Part shown: positions 14,357 through 22,616 of the stretch, piece by piece
How the letters are laid out: every line of letters starts with the position of its first letter
Numbering within the stretch: the first letter of the stretch is position 1
Origin: Streptomyces hygroscopicus subsp. hygroscopicus
GTDB taxonomy: Bacteria > Actinomycetota > Actinomycetes > Streptomycetales > Streptomycetaceae
Assembly: GCF_001553455.1 (NCBI RefSeq)
Contig: NZ_BBOX01000120.1
Span: forward strand, 1-47,904
Length of the DNA: 47,904 nucleotides
Direction of reading: 5' to 3'
Notes under the pieces: generated by a model
What the model saw: only the letters and a program-made list of their open reading frames with translations
The model's database searches: none
Told to the model about the DNA's origin: nothing
Translations under genes and position numbers: made by a program

Positions 14357-15088
14357 TCATCCTACGGCCGTTCCGAAGAGCGTGCCCAGGGCGTAGGTCA
14401 CACCCGCCGCCGCACCGCCCAGCGCCAGCTGCCGCAGCCCGCTGTACCACCAGGAACGGGCCGTCACCCGCGCCACCACCGCACCGCATCCGAACAGCCC
14501 GATCAGCGCCAGCACCAGGGCCGGCCACAGCGCCGTGGCACCCAGCAGATACGGCAGCACCGGCAGCAGCGCCCCCAGCGCGAAGGAGCCGAACGAGGAC
14601 ACCGCCGCGACCCGCGGCGACGGAAGGTCGTCCGGGTCCACGCCCAGCTCCTCGCGGGCGTGTATCTCCAGCGCCTGCTCGGGGTCGCGGGACAGCTGCT
14701 CGGCCACCTGCCGGGCCAGCTCCGGCTCCACCCCGCGCGACTCGTAGAGCGCCGCCAGCTCCTCCAGCTCGTCGATGGGGTGCTTGCGCAGCTCGCTCCG
14801 CTCCACCTCCAGCTCGGCCTGGACCAGATCGCGCTGGGAGGCCACGGAGGTGTACTCACCGGCGGCCATCGAGAAGGCACCGGCCGCCAGACCCGCCAGA
14901 CCGGTGATCACGATGGTGTGCCGGTCCACGGCACCACCGGCCACACCGGTGATCAGCGCGAGGTTGGAGACCAGGCCGTCCATGGCCCCGAAGACGGCCG
15001 GGCGCAGCCACCCGCCGTTCACGTCACGGTGGGTGTGGTTGTCGCGGTGGGCGATGTGCGGGGACTCGGCGCTGTCGATGACGGACAT
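14357..15088 (-). CDS. VIT1/CCC1-family metal transporter
   Basis: The 243-residue membrane protein matches the vacuolar-iron-transporter family, which moves Fe2+ or Mn2+ across membranes. It shows the first helix with FGAMDGLVSNLALITGVAGG (about 33-52), the second with AGLAAGAFSMAAGEYTS (65-81), a charged metal-binding cytoplasmic insertion rich in Glu (89-150: AELEVERSELRKHP, ELARQVAEQL, HAREELG), and two or three C-terminal helices (160-205, 220-240). The ATG at 15088 is chosen; the frame is open upstream without homology, and a GGGAG lies a rather long 11 bases away. It is preceded by the lgt terminator, so it has its own promoter. Confidence 0.88.
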   Translation of the reverse strand: MSVIDSAESPHIAHRDNHTHRDVNGGWLRPAVFGAMDGLVSNLALITGVAGGAVDRHTIVITGLAGLAAGAFSMAAGEYTSVASQRDLVQAELEVERSELRKHPIDELEELAALYESRGVEPELARQVAEQLSRDPEQALEIHAREELGVDPDDLPSPRVAAVSSFGSFALGALLPVLPYLLGATALWPALVLALIGLFGCGAVVARVTARSWWYSGLRQLALGGAAAGVTYALGTLFGTAVG

Positions 15089-15223
15089 ATGCAGATGTGC
15101 TCCCTTCGAGAAGGGTGTGGCGATGTGGCCCTCACCCCAACGGTTCGAAGGTACGCACGAATTCCCCTGCTCCGCCAGCAAGGAAGGCCGAACTTACCTC
15201 GCTGACCTGCGAAAACGTAAAGA

Positions 15224-15253
15224 GGCCGCCGAACCTGGAGGGGTTCGGCGGCC
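15224..15253 (-). terminator. Rho-independent terminator of lgt
   Basis: A perfect 12-bp stem, GGCCGCCGAACC (15224-15235) and GGTTCGGCGGCC (15242-15253), encloses a 6-base loop. On the minus strand it is followed by TCTTTACGTTTT. It lies 24 bases after the lgt stop. Confidence 0.9.
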
Positions 15254-15276
15254 CGCTGGGCACACGCTGGTACGGA

Positions 15277-16314
15277 TCAGGGTTTCTTGGAGGGCTCCGC
15301 CTCGGCGGCCACCGCACCGGCCTTCCCGGCACCGGTCTTGTCGGCACCGGTCTTGTCGGCACCGGCCTCGTCCGCGCCGGTCTCGTTGGCACCGCCCTTG
15401 TCCGCGCCGGTCGTGCCCGCGGCGTCGCTCTCGGCCGGGGCCTCGCCGCTCGCACCGGTGACCGGGGCCGGGCCGGCCGGGCCGTCCTCGGCCGCGGCGG
15501 GCTCCACGACCTCCTCCCGGCCGGGGACCTTCTTCGCGGAGATCACCAGATAGGCCACCGCGCCCAGGAAGACCACGATGGACGTCCAGTCGTTGAGCCG
15601 CAGCCCCAGTACGTGGTGGGCGTCGTCCACCCGGAGGTACTCGATCCAGAAACGCCCCACGGTGTACGCCGCGACATAGAGGGCGAACGCCCGGCCGTGC
15701 CCGAGCCTGAAGCGGCGGTCCGCCCAGATCACCAGCAGGGCCACGCCCACGCACCACAGCGACTCGTACAGGAAGGTCGGGTGGTACGTGCCGGCCACCC
15801 GGCCCGCGTCGGCGTCACCGTCGATCTTCAGCGCCCACGGCACCGTGGTCGCCTTGCCGTACAGCTCCTGGTTGAACCAGTTGCCCCAGCGCCCGATGGC
15901 CTGGGCGAAGGCGATCCCGGGTGCGATGGCGTCCGCGTACGCCGGGAGCGGGATCCCCCGGCGGCGGCAGCCGATCCAGGCGCCCAGCGCGCCCAGCGCC
16001 ACGGCACCCCAGATCCCGAGGCCGCCCTGCCAGATCTTGAACGCGTCCACCCAGTCACGGCCGTCGGTGAAGTACAGCTCGTAATCGGTGATGACGTGGT
16101 AGAGGCGCCCTCCGACCAGGCCGAAGGGCACCGCCCAGACGGCGATGTCGGCGACGGTGCCGACCCGGCCGCCCCGGGCGACCCAGCGCCGCCCGCCGAG
16201 CCAGACCGCGACGAAGACGCCGATGATGATGCAGAACGCATAGCCGCGCAGCGGGACCGGACCGAGATAGATCACGCCGGACGACGGGCTGGGAATGTAA
16301 GCGAGGAGGTCCAT
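15277..16314 (-). CDS. lgt: Prolipoprotein diacylglyceryl transferase
   Basis: Lgt transfers a diacylglyceryl group from phosphatidylglycerol to the lipobox Cys of preprolipoproteins in the cytoplasmic membrane. The 345-residue protein has the family signature GRWGNWFNQELYG (141-153) with the essential Arg and Asn, plus HPTFLYESLW (178-187) and the late Arg region VGRFWIEYLR. About seven membrane helices are visible between residues 15 and 260. The C-terminal 75 residues are not part of the enzyme core: a hydrophilic Ala/Gly/Asp/Lys/Thr tail with repeated GADKTGADKTG. It sits downstream of the DsbA-like gene and of trpA on the same strand. Confidence 0.95.
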   Translation of the reverse strand: MDLLAYIPSPSSGVIYLGPVPLRGYAFCIIIGVFVAVWLGGRRWVARGGRVGTVADIAVWAVPFGLVGGRLYHVITDYELYFTDGRDWVDAFKIWQGGLGIWGAVALGALGAWIGCRRRGIPLPAYADAIAPGIAFAQAIGRWGNWFNQELYGKATTVPWALKIDGDADAGRVAGTYHPTFLYESLWCVGVALLVIWADRRFRLGHGRAFALYVAAYTVGRFWIEYLRVDDAHHVLGLRLNDWTSIVVFLGAVAYLVISAKKVPGREEVVEPAAAEDGPAGPAPVTGASGEAPAESDAAGTTGADKGGANETGADEAGADKTGADKTGAGKAGAVAAEAEPSKKP

Positions 16315-16384
16315 GACAGGACCGACGCTACCGTGCCGGGCGGGAGATGCGGCACCCCACCCGGCAACGGCTGCGTAACGAGGA

Positions 16385-17194
16385 TCAGTCGCGGGCCGCC
16401 GCGAGGACCATGCGCTTGAGCTTGTTGGGGCTCAGCGGCTTGTCGGGATCGCCGTACACCGATTTCCCGTCCAGCAGCACCGTCGGCGTGGCGGCGTAGC
16501 CGGAGTGGGCGAACACGTCGTTGGACTTGCGCACCCAGCCGTCGTGCCGGCCGTCCTCGACGCACTTCCGGAAGGCGGGGGTGACCAGCCCGGGGACCGT
16601 GTCCGCCAGCTTGATCAGCCGGTCGTTGTCGGCGTAGACGTCCCGCGTCTCCTCGGCCTGATGGCGGTAGAGCACGTCGTGGTACGCCCGGAACGCGCCG
16701 GCGCCCCGGTCCTGGGCGCAGGCCGCCGCGTTCGCCGCGCGGAGCGAACCGGTGCCGCCGAGGTTCCCGTCGATGATCGTCACCAGGTGGTACTCGACCC
16801 TCAGCCGGCCGTCGTCCTGCAGCTCGTGGACGGTTGCGCGGAAGACGTCCTCGAACTGCTTGCAGCCGGGACAGCGGAAGTCCTCGTACACCGTCAGGGT
16901 CGCCGGGGCGGCCTTCCCCGGTTTCTCCGGCTTCCCCGCCTTCCCCGAGGGGATCACCAGGCGTCCCTTGCCGACCGCTCCGCGCGGCGGCACCACCGAG
17001 CCGCCCGACTTGCCCGAGTCGTCAGCGGATGTGGACGCGTACATGCCCACCGCCCCGGCGGCGGCGAAGACGGCCACCACCGCCCCCAGGACGCCCAGCG
17101 TCCGCTTCCGCTTCGCCCGCGCCCGCTCCCGCTCACGCTGTTCCCGCAGGCGCTCACGGGCGCCGCGCTTTCCCTCACGGTTTCTCTGACTCAC
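16385..17194 (-). CDS. Membrane-anchored DsbA-like thioredoxin-fold protein
   Basis: This 269-residue protein has a basic N-terminal cytoplasmic segment (1-32, rich in Arg/Glu repeats), one transmembrane helix at about 33-53 and an extracytoplasmic DsbA-type domain. The redox motif is CPGC (108-111) in YEDFRCPGCKQFE, and the cis-Pro loop is in ATPTVLLDGK near 241. Such proteins form or isomerise disulfides in exported proteins. The GTG start at 17194 follows GAGGGC. It lies after trpA and before lgt, an arrangement in which two export-related genes follow the trp genes; a hairpin separates it from trpA. Confidence 0.92.
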   Translation of the reverse strand: MSQRNREGKRGARERLREQRERERARAKRKRTLGVLGAVVAVFAAAGAVGMYASTSADDSGKSGGSVVPPRGAVGKGRLVIPSGKAGKPEKPGKAAPATLTVYEDFRCPGCKQFEDVFRATVHELQDDGRLRVEYHLVTIIDGNLGGTGSLRAANAAACAQDRGAGAFRAYHDVLYRHQAEETRDVYADNDRLIKLADTVPGLVTPAFRKCVEDGRHDGWVRKSNDVFAHSGYAATPTVLLDGKSVYGDPDKPLSPNKLKRMVLAAARD

Positions 17195-17209
17195 GCCCTC
17201 GCCTAACGA

Positions 17210-17239
17210 GGCGGAGGAGCGCCGCTGGGCTCCTCCGCC
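17210..17239 (-). terminator. Hairpin after trpA
   Basis: GGCGGAGGAGC (17210-17220) and GCTCCTCCGCC (17229-17239) form a perfect 11-bp stem with an 8-base loop, between the trpA stop and the DsbA-like gene. The T tract after it is weak, so it may attenuate rather than fully terminate. Confidence 0.6.
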
Positions 17240-17251
17240 CCGTTATTCCCT

Positions 17252-18070
17252 CTAACGAGCGACGCGGACGCCCTCCGCCAGCTCACCCGCGAGCCGGCGC
17301 AGCGCGGCCAGACCGGCCTCGGGGTCGCCCTCGGTGTCCAGCAGCCGCTTGACGAAGGCCGAGCCCACGATGACCCCGTCGGCGAACGCCGCGACCTCCG
17401 CCGCCTGCGTGGCGTCCGAGACGCCGAGCCCCACGCACACCGGCAGCGAGGTGGTCGCACGGGTGCGCTCCACCAGCGCGCGGGCCTCCTGGCCCACCGA
17501 TTCCCTCGTTCCGGTGACACCCATCAGGGACGCCGCGTAGACGAAACCGCTGCCCGCCGCGGTGATCTTCGCCAGCCGCTCGTCCCGGCTGCTGGGCGCG
17601 ACCACGAACACGGTCGCCAGACCGTGCTGCTCGGCGGCCTTCCGCCAGATCTCCGACTCCTCGACCGGCAGATCGGGCAGGATGCAGCCCGCGCCGCCCG
17701 CCTCGGCGAGATCGGCGGCGAACCGCTCGACGCCGTACCGGTCCACGGGGTTCCAGTACGTCATGCACAGGATCGGCGCACCCGTCCGGGCGTGCACCTC
17801 CCCCACCGTGCGGATCACATCGCGGATCCTGACCCCGCCGCGCAGCGCGATGTCATCGGCGGTCTGGATCACCGGTCCGTCGAGCACCGGGTCGCTGTGC
17901 GGCAGCCCGACCTCGACGATGTCGCAGCCGCCCTCGATCATGGCGGTCATCGCGTCCACGGCGCCGTCGACGGTGGGGAAGCCGGCGGGCAGATAGCCGA
18001 CGAGCGCGGCGCGCCCCTCGTCCTTGGCGTTCGCCAGCACCGATCCCAGCAGCTCCAGATTCCCGGCCAT
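17252..18070 (-). CDS. trpA: Tryptophan synthase alpha subunit
   Basis: TrpA (272 residues) cleaves indole-3-glycerol phosphate and channels indole to TrpB. The TIM-barrel catalytic acids are E53 (IVEVGLPHSDP) and D64 (VLDGP), with phosphate-binding loops GVTGTRES and GLGVSDATQA further on. The ATG at 18070 shares one base with the trpB stop (TGATG), so translation is coupled; a GTG one codon earlier is possible, but AGGGGG is better spaced for the ATG. Confidence 0.97.
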   Translation of the reverse strand: MAGNLELLGSVLANAKDEGRAALVGYLPAGFPTVDGAVDAMTAMIEGGCDIVEVGLPHSDPVLDGPVIQTADDIALRGGVRIRDVIRTVGEVHARTGAPILCMTYWNPVDRYGVERFAADLAEAGGAGCILPDLPVEESEIWRKAAEQHGLATVFVVAPSSRDERLAKITAAGSGFVYAASLMGVTGTRESVGQEARALVERTRATTSLPVCVGLGVSDATQAAEVAAFADGVIVGSAFVKRLLDTEGDPEAGLAALRRLAGELAEGVRVAR

Positions 18071-19341
18071 CACTTCGCCCCCTGGTCGTCGTGCCGGTCG
18101 GCCTGCTGGTCGTCCCGCTGGTCGTAGAGCCCGAAGTACCGGGCCGCGGTGTCCATGTCCTTGTCGCCGCGCCCGGAGAGGTTGACCAGCACCAGACCGT
18201 CGGTGCCCAGCTCACGGCCGAGGTCCAGGGCGCCCGCCAGCGCGTGGGCGCTCTCGATCGCCGGGATGATGCCCTCGGTCTGCGACAGCAGCCGCAGCGC
18301 CCGCATGGCCTCGTCATCGGTGACCGCCCGGTACTCGGCGCGGCCGGTGTCCTTCAGATACGCGTGCTCCGGCCCGACGCCGGGATAGTCCAGTCCGGCC
18401 GAGATCGAGTACGGCTCGGTGATCTGGCCGTCCTCGTCCTGGAGGACGTAGGACCGGGAGCCGTGCAGGATCCCGGGCTCGCCCTGGCTCAGCGTGGCCG
18501 CGTGCTCCCCGGTGGCCACACCGTGCCCGGCGGGCTCGAAGCCGACGATCCGCACGCTCTCGTCCGGCAGGAAGGCGTGGAACAGCCCGATCGCGTTGGA
18601 GCCGCCGCCCACACAGGCCGCGACCGCGTCCGGCAGCCGCCCGGTCCGCTCCAGGATCTGCCGCCGGGCCTCCACCCCGATCACCCGGTGGAAGTCGCGC
18701 ACCAGCGCCGGGAAGGGGTGGGGCCCGGCCACGGTGCCGAAGAGGTAGTGGGTGCGGTCCACATTGGCGACCCAGTCCCGGAACGCCTCGTTGATGGCGT
18801 CCTTGAGGGTGCGGCTGCCGGACGTCACGGCGATGACCTCGGCGCCCAGCATCCGCATCCGCGCCACATTGAGCGCCTGCCGCTGGGTGTCCACCTCGCC
18901 CATGTAGATGGTGCACTCGAGCCCGAACAGCGCACACGCGGTGGCCGTGGCCACGCCGTGCTGTCCGGCGCCGGTCTCGGCGATGACGCGGGTCTTGCCC
19001 ATGCGCTTGGTGAGCAGGGCCTGCCCCAGCACGTTGTTGATCTTGTGGGAGCCGGTGTGGTTGAGGTCCTCCCGCTTGAGGAAGACCCGGGCGCCGCCCG
19101 CGTGCTCGGCGAACCGCGGCACCTCGGTCAGCGCGCTGGGCCGACCGGTGTAGTTGACCAGCAGATCCTCGAGCTCGGCCGCGAAGGCGGGGTCCGCCTT
19201 GGCCTTCTCGTACTCGGCGGCCACCTCGTCGACCGCGGCGACGAGCGCCTCGGGGATGAACTTGCCGCCGAAGGCGCCGAAATACCCCTCGGCGCTGGGC
19301 ACCTGACCCTCCGGGTCCGGGATGAAGAAATCAGAGGACAT
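18070..19341 (-). CDS. trpB: Tryptophan synthase beta subunit
   Basis: TrpB (423 residues) condenses indole with L-serine using pyridoxal phosphate. The Schiff-base lysine is K100 ([10 protein letters not shown]), the catalytic acid E122 (AETGAGQHG) and the phosphate-binding loop GGGSNA 245-250. The ATG at 19341 has GAGGAG eight bases upstream; an upstream in-frame extension lacks homology. The final residues [17 protein letters not shown] form a variable hydrophilic tail. It is in the trpC-trpM-trpB-trpA run, 132 bases after trpM. Confidence 0.97.
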   Translation of the reverse strand: MSSDFFIPDPEGQVPSAEGYFGAFGGKFIPEALVAAVDEVAAEYEKAKADPAFAAELEDLLVNYTGRPSALTEVPRFAEHAGGARVFLKREDLNHTGSHKINNVLGQALLTKRMGKTRVIAETGAGQHGVATATACALFGLECTIYMGEVDTQRQALNVARMRMLGAEVIAVTSGSRTLKDAINEAFRDWVANVDRTHYLFGTVAGPHPFPALVRDFHRVIGVEARRQILERTGRLPDAVAACVGGGSNAIGLFHAFLPDESVRIVGFEPAGHGVATGEHAATLSQGEPGILHGSRSYVLQDEDGQITEPYSISAGLDYPGVGPEHAYLKDTGRAEYRAVTDDEAMRALRLLSQTEGIIPAIESAHALAGALDLGRELGTDGLVLVNLSGRGDKDMDTAARYFGLYDQRDDQQADRHDDQGAK

Positions 19342-19473
19342 GCGATGTACTCCTCGGTCGGGGCATCGCCCCGCAACGGATGTGATGGGTGGGAAACCGC
19401 GTCCGCGCCGTGCCCCGCAGGGCACCCCCCAGCCGTGGCCGGGAGGAAACCGCGCCCCGGGAAAGGGGGAGGC

Positions 19474-19626
19474 TCAGCGCGCCGCCGTCCCGCGCCATCG
19501 ACGCCCGTTGATCTGGCCCGGCTCACAGCCGATGTGGTAGCGCACGCGCCGCCCCCGCACCCGCCGCGCGGGCGCACGGCAGCCCCGGGGCCGGCAGCCC
19601 CTGGCCAAACGCGCGTACGTCTCCAT
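19474..19626 (-). CDS. trpM: TrpM small protein
   Basis: A 50-residue, very Arg-rich peptide encoded between trpC and trpB, the place where Streptomyces carry trpM (also called trpX). It begins METYARLARGCRPRGCR and ends with a conserved-looking block YHIGCEPGQINGRRW (30-44). Published work in S. coelicolor reports that TrpM modulates tryptophan synthesis and differentiation; the mechanism is not evident from sequence. Three cysteines (C11, C16, C34) could bind metal or form disulfides. The start is 20 bases after the trpC stop; no strong ribosome site is visible, so translation may depend on coupling to trpC. Confidence 0.82.
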   Translation of the reverse strand: METYARLARGCRPRGCRAPARRVRGRRVRYHIGCEPGQINGRRWRGTAAR

Positions 19627-19646
19627 GGTGCGCCGATCCCGCCTCG

Positions 19647-20456
19647 TCAGTCCCGGCCGTGGCGCAGCGCCGGATGGGCGCCCGCCGCCACCAGATCGGC
19701 CACCGCGGCCTTGGGGTCGCGCCCGGTCACCAGGGACTCGCCGACCAGCACCGCGTCCGCGCCGTCGTTCGCGTAGGCGATCAGGTCGTGCGGACCGCGC
19801 ACCCCCGACTCGGCGATCTTGACGATGTGGTCCGGGATCTCCGGTGCGACCCGAGCGAAGTTCGACCGGTCCACCTGGAGGGTCTTGAGGTTGCGCGCGT
19901 TGACCCCGATCACCCGGGCTCCGGCGTCCACCGCTCGGGCGACCTCCTCCTCGTCGTGCACCTCGACCAGCGGGGTCAGCCCGATCGACTCGGCCCGCTC
20001 GATGAGCGAGACCAGCGCCTCCTGCTCCAGGGCGGCGACGATCAGCAGGATGACGTCGGCGCCGTGCGCCCGCGCCTCCCACAGCTGGTACGAGGTGACG
20101 ATGAAGTCCTTACGGAGCACCGGGATGTCGACCTTGGCCCTTACGGCCTCCAGGTCGGCCAGCGATCCGCCGAAGCGCCGCTGCTCGGTCAGCACGCTGA
20201 TGACGGCCGCGCCGCCCGCCTCGTAGTCGGCGGCGAGCCCGGCGGGGTCGGCGATCGCGGCGAGCGCGCCCTTGGACGGGCTGGACCGCTTGACCTCGCA
20301 GATCACCTTGACGTCGTCGCCCTTGAGCGCGGCGACACCGTCCTTCGCCGGCGCCGCCTTGGCCGCCCGCTGCTTGAGCTCGTCGAGGGTGACGCGCGCC
20401 TGCCGCTCCGCGAGGTCGGCACGGACTCCGTCGATGATCTCGTCGAGCACACTCAC
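19647..20456 (-). CDS. trpC: Indole-3-glycerol-phosphate synthase
   Basis: TrpC (269 residues) converts CdRP to indole-3-glycerol phosphate. The TIM-barrel motifs are visible: [11 protein letters not shown] (about 54-64) with the catalytic Lys, [19 protein letters not shown] with the second catalytic Lys, [19 protein letters not shown] and [11 protein letters not shown]. The GTG at 20456 is preceded by AGGGGG seven bases away; upstream in-frame sequence has no homology. The gene starts the trpC-trpM-trpB-trpA run. A pair of TTCTGATCGG direct repeats lies 33-53 bases upstream. Confidence 0.97.
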   Translation of the reverse strand: MSVLDEIIDGVRADLAERQARVTLDELKQRAAKAAPAKDGVAALKGDDVKVICEVKRSSPSKGALAAIADPAGLAADYEAGGAAVISVLTEQRRFGGSLADLEAVRAKVDIPVLRKDFIVTSYQLWEARAHGADVILLIVAALEQEALVSLIERAESIGLTPLVEVHDEEEVARAVDAGARVIGVNARNLKTLQVDRSNFARVAPEIPDHIVKIAESGVRGPHDLIAYANDGADAVLVGESLVTGRDPKAAVADLVAAGAHPALRHGRD

Positions 20457-20488
20457 CGAGCGGCCCCCTTCCGGGACGGGGATGAAGA

Positions 20489-20509
20489 TTCTGATCGGTT
20501 TCTGATCGG
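20489..20509. promoter_or_regulatory. Operator-like direct repeat upstream of trpC
   Basis: TTCTGATCGG occurs at 20489-20498 and 20500-20509, an 11-base period that places both copies on the same helical face. It lies in the trpC 5' region. No Trp-rich leader peptide is seen in this spacer (20457-20641). Confidence 0.4.
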
Positions 20510-20641
20510 TGTCGGGCGGGTCGAGCGGGTCGGTCAACCGCGTCACCCGGCACTGCGATGGTAGCCGCCGGAGGGCCGAGGTCTCGCATCCGGTTGACGC
20601 GGAGACCCTCCACATGGGCACATGGACATCCACAACAGCGG

Positions 20642-21052
20642 TCACGGCGTCAGTAGTCCCTCGAACGGGAAATTCCGGACCACGGTGAAGACCAGGGCCA
20701 CGCCGCCGAGCGCGCCCGCGTGCCAAAGCCGCGGCGCCGGGAAGCGACCGCGCACACACCACACCACCCAGCAGACGGCGAAGACCGCGTAGCAGCCGAC
20801 GGCGAGGGCATTGTCGCGCAGGGCGGCCGGCAGATCGCCGTGCGCGAGGGCATGGGCACCGCGCAGCCCGCCGCAGCCGGGGCAGTACAGCCCGGTGAGC
20901 CGCAGCAGCGGGCAGCCGGGGTAGTGGCCCGGCTCCCGGGGGTCGACGGCGCCGACGTAGCCGAAGGCGGCGAGGACGCCCGCGAGCACGCCGAGCGGTG
21001 CGGCGAGACGCCGCACCAGGGGGACCGGGACGGTCGGCGGTGGTTCGCTCAC
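20642..21052 (-). CDS. DUF2752 family membrane protein
   Basis: The 136-residue protein has the DUF2752 signature: a first helix (about 15-36), then [41 protein letters not shown] (45-85), in which the CPGCGGLR motif resembles a metal or redox site, then two more helices (about 85-102 and 110-125). Function is unknown. It starts with GTG at 21052. The same gene lies beside trpC in many streptomycetes, and its position between trpE and trpC suggests cotranscription. Confidence 0.88.
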   Translation of the reverse strand: MSEPPPTVPVPLVRRLAAPLGVLAGVLAAFGYVGAVDPREPGHYPGCPLLRLTGLYCPGCGGLRGAHALAHGDLPAALRDNALAVGCYAVFAVCWVVWCVRGRFPAPRLWHAGALGGVALVFTVVRNFPFEGLLTP

Positions 21053-21169
21053 ACCGCCGAGTCTCCCCCCATATCCGCGAAGGCGCAGCTCAGGGCCGGT
21101 GTACCGACCTCCGTACGGCTCAGCGCGGAGCCCCGCGGAGACGGCCGGAGCCCCGGGCCGCGCCCCGGC

Positions 21170-21424
21170 TCACTGCTGGGTCTGCGCCTGCGGCTGGGCC
21201 TGCGCGGCGGTCTTCGGCTGCGGGGGCTGGGTCTTGGGCATGCCCAGACCGGCCGCGCGCATCGCCGCGCCGACGATGCCACCGAGGGCGATGACCGCGA
21301 TGCCCGCGAAGAAGCCGACCGGCTTGGCCGCCACGGTGAACGCGCCGGCGACGCAGAAGCCGATGAAGGCGATGGTGACACCGGTCCAGGCGGCCGGGGT
21401 GTGTCCGTGGTTGTGACCCGCCAT
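21170..21424 (-). CDS. HGxxPAAW family membrane protein
   Basis: This 84-residue protein is named for its N-terminal motif HGHTPAAW (about 6-13), followed by two membrane helices (about 13-31 and 36-57) and a Pro/Gln/Thr-rich tail. The ATG at 21424 has GAGGAG six bases upstream. It is a conserved but uncharacterised small protein of the actinobacterial trp locus. Confidence 0.88.
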   Translation of the reverse strand: MAGHNHGHTPAAWTGVTIAFIGFCVAGAFTVAAKPVGFFAGIAVIALGGIVGAAMRAAGLGMPKTQPPQPKTAAQAQPQAQTQQ

Positions 21425-21524
21425 GAATACTCCTCGTAGCTGTACTGCGCCTGGTCCGGGCGCTCGGGGGCGAACGCTCCCACGCCATTGTCCCCGACGC
21501 GCGAAACGCCCATCAGCGGGGGTG

Positions 21525-21838
21525 GACATTGCGGCGGGAGGCGGGAAGGCGCCCCGGAGAGAGGGCAGGGCGGGCCCAGGTGAGACCGGAAAGCGACCCG
21601 GAGGAAAACGAAAACGGAAAGGCGGGCGCGCGGGAGACCGTGAGCCGAGCCGGAGGGAGGCAGGAGGGCGACCCGGCGGGAGACGGGGAGCCGGGCGGAG
21701 GGGGACGAGCAGCCGGGCAGCTGGGTGGCGGGAGACGAGCAGCCGGACGGAGGGGGACGAACAGCTGGGCGGAGGGGGACGGGCAGCTGGGACGGGCTGG
21801 AGGGGACGTGCTGGAGGGGACGGCCCGGCGAGGGGTCC
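21525..21838. repeat. Repeat-filled spacer with a unit of about 22 bp
   Basis: Between the HGxxPAAW and trp-associated membrane genes, about five degenerate copies of GGACGAGCAGCCGGGCGGAG plus GG run from about 21680 to 21800, preceded by purine-rich sequence. No gene is seen. Confidence 0.7.
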
Positions 21839-22543
21839 TCAGGCGCCCCGCTCGGCCTCCTGCCGCGCCGGGGTCTGTGTCGGGTCCTCGCCCCGGTCCA
21901 GGGCCTTCCACAGCTCCTCGGGGCGGTCCGGGTCGGGGGCCGGGCCGCGGCGCCGGGCGCGGTCCCGGCCCGCGGTGCCCGCCGTGCCCGCCGTGCCCGC
22001 GCGCTCGTACCGCCCGGACATGGCGGGCCAGTGGCGTCCGTAGCCCAGCGCGAGCAGGCCCGCGAGCAGGAGCAGCACCCCGCCCGCCGCGGCGACCCAC
22101 GGCCAGGGGGTGTAGGCCACGTCGTGGATGGGGCTGTGGGTCAGACCGCTCACCTTGGACGCCTTCTCCTCCAGCGCCGCCTTGTCGGACGCGCCGAGGA
22201 CCGAGCCGATGACGATGCCCGCGCCGCTGAGGGCGAGCAGCGCCGAGACGACGACGCGGCCGAGGCGGCGGACGGCGAAGACCGCGACCAGCGCGGCGAG
22301 GCCGACGACCGCGAGCGCACCGGGCAGTCCGGTGATGTCGTCGCCCTTGGCGCTCTGCGGCAGGGAGCCCTGGGCGACGAAGGCGGTGCCCTCGGCCCAC
22401 TTGCGGCTGGTGGCCAGCAGGACGAGGGCGGCCCCGAGGGCACCGGCGAGCAGGGCGATGGCGAGGCTGCTTCGGCGGCCGCGCACGGCGGAGGCGGCGG
22501 GCTCGTTCTCGGCCCTGGGCTGGGGTACGGCTGCTGCAGTCAC
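21839..22543 (-). CDS. Trp operon-associated membrane protein (TIGR02234 family)
   Basis: The 234-residue protein has four predicted membrane helices (about 24-45, 72-92, 97-117, 147-168) and a WAEGTAFVAQG-like first extracytoplasmic loop, as in the TIGR02234 family found beside trpE in actinobacteria. The C-terminal 65 residues are a variable cytoplasmic tail with a short GTAGTAGTAG repeat. Function is unknown. The GTG at 22543 is preferred; homology begins there. The gene follows trpE by 73 bases on the same strand. Confidence 0.86.
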   Translation of the reverse strand: MTAAAVPQPRAENEPAASAVRGRRSSLAIALLAGALGAALVLLATSRKWAEGTAFVAQGSLPQSAKGDDITGLPGALAVVGLAALVAVFAVRRLGRVVVSALLALSGAGIVIGSVLGASDKAALEEKASKVSGLTHSPIHDVAYTPWPWVAAAGGVLLLLAGLLALGYGRHWPAMSGRYERAGTAGTAGTAGRDRARRRGPAPDPDRPEELWKALDRGEDPTQTPARQEAERGA

Positions 22544-22616
22544 GCCTACCACTATCCCCCACCCGGGTACGGGCCCCGTTCCCGGGGATACGGGACCGTA
22601 CCCGGGGATATGGGAA

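Noticed and set aside
15089..15215. An iron-regulator (DmdR/IdeR-type) box upstream of the VIT1-type transporter
   Set aside because: The best candidate around 15180-15200 matches only about half of the 19-base consensus, no better than expected by chance.
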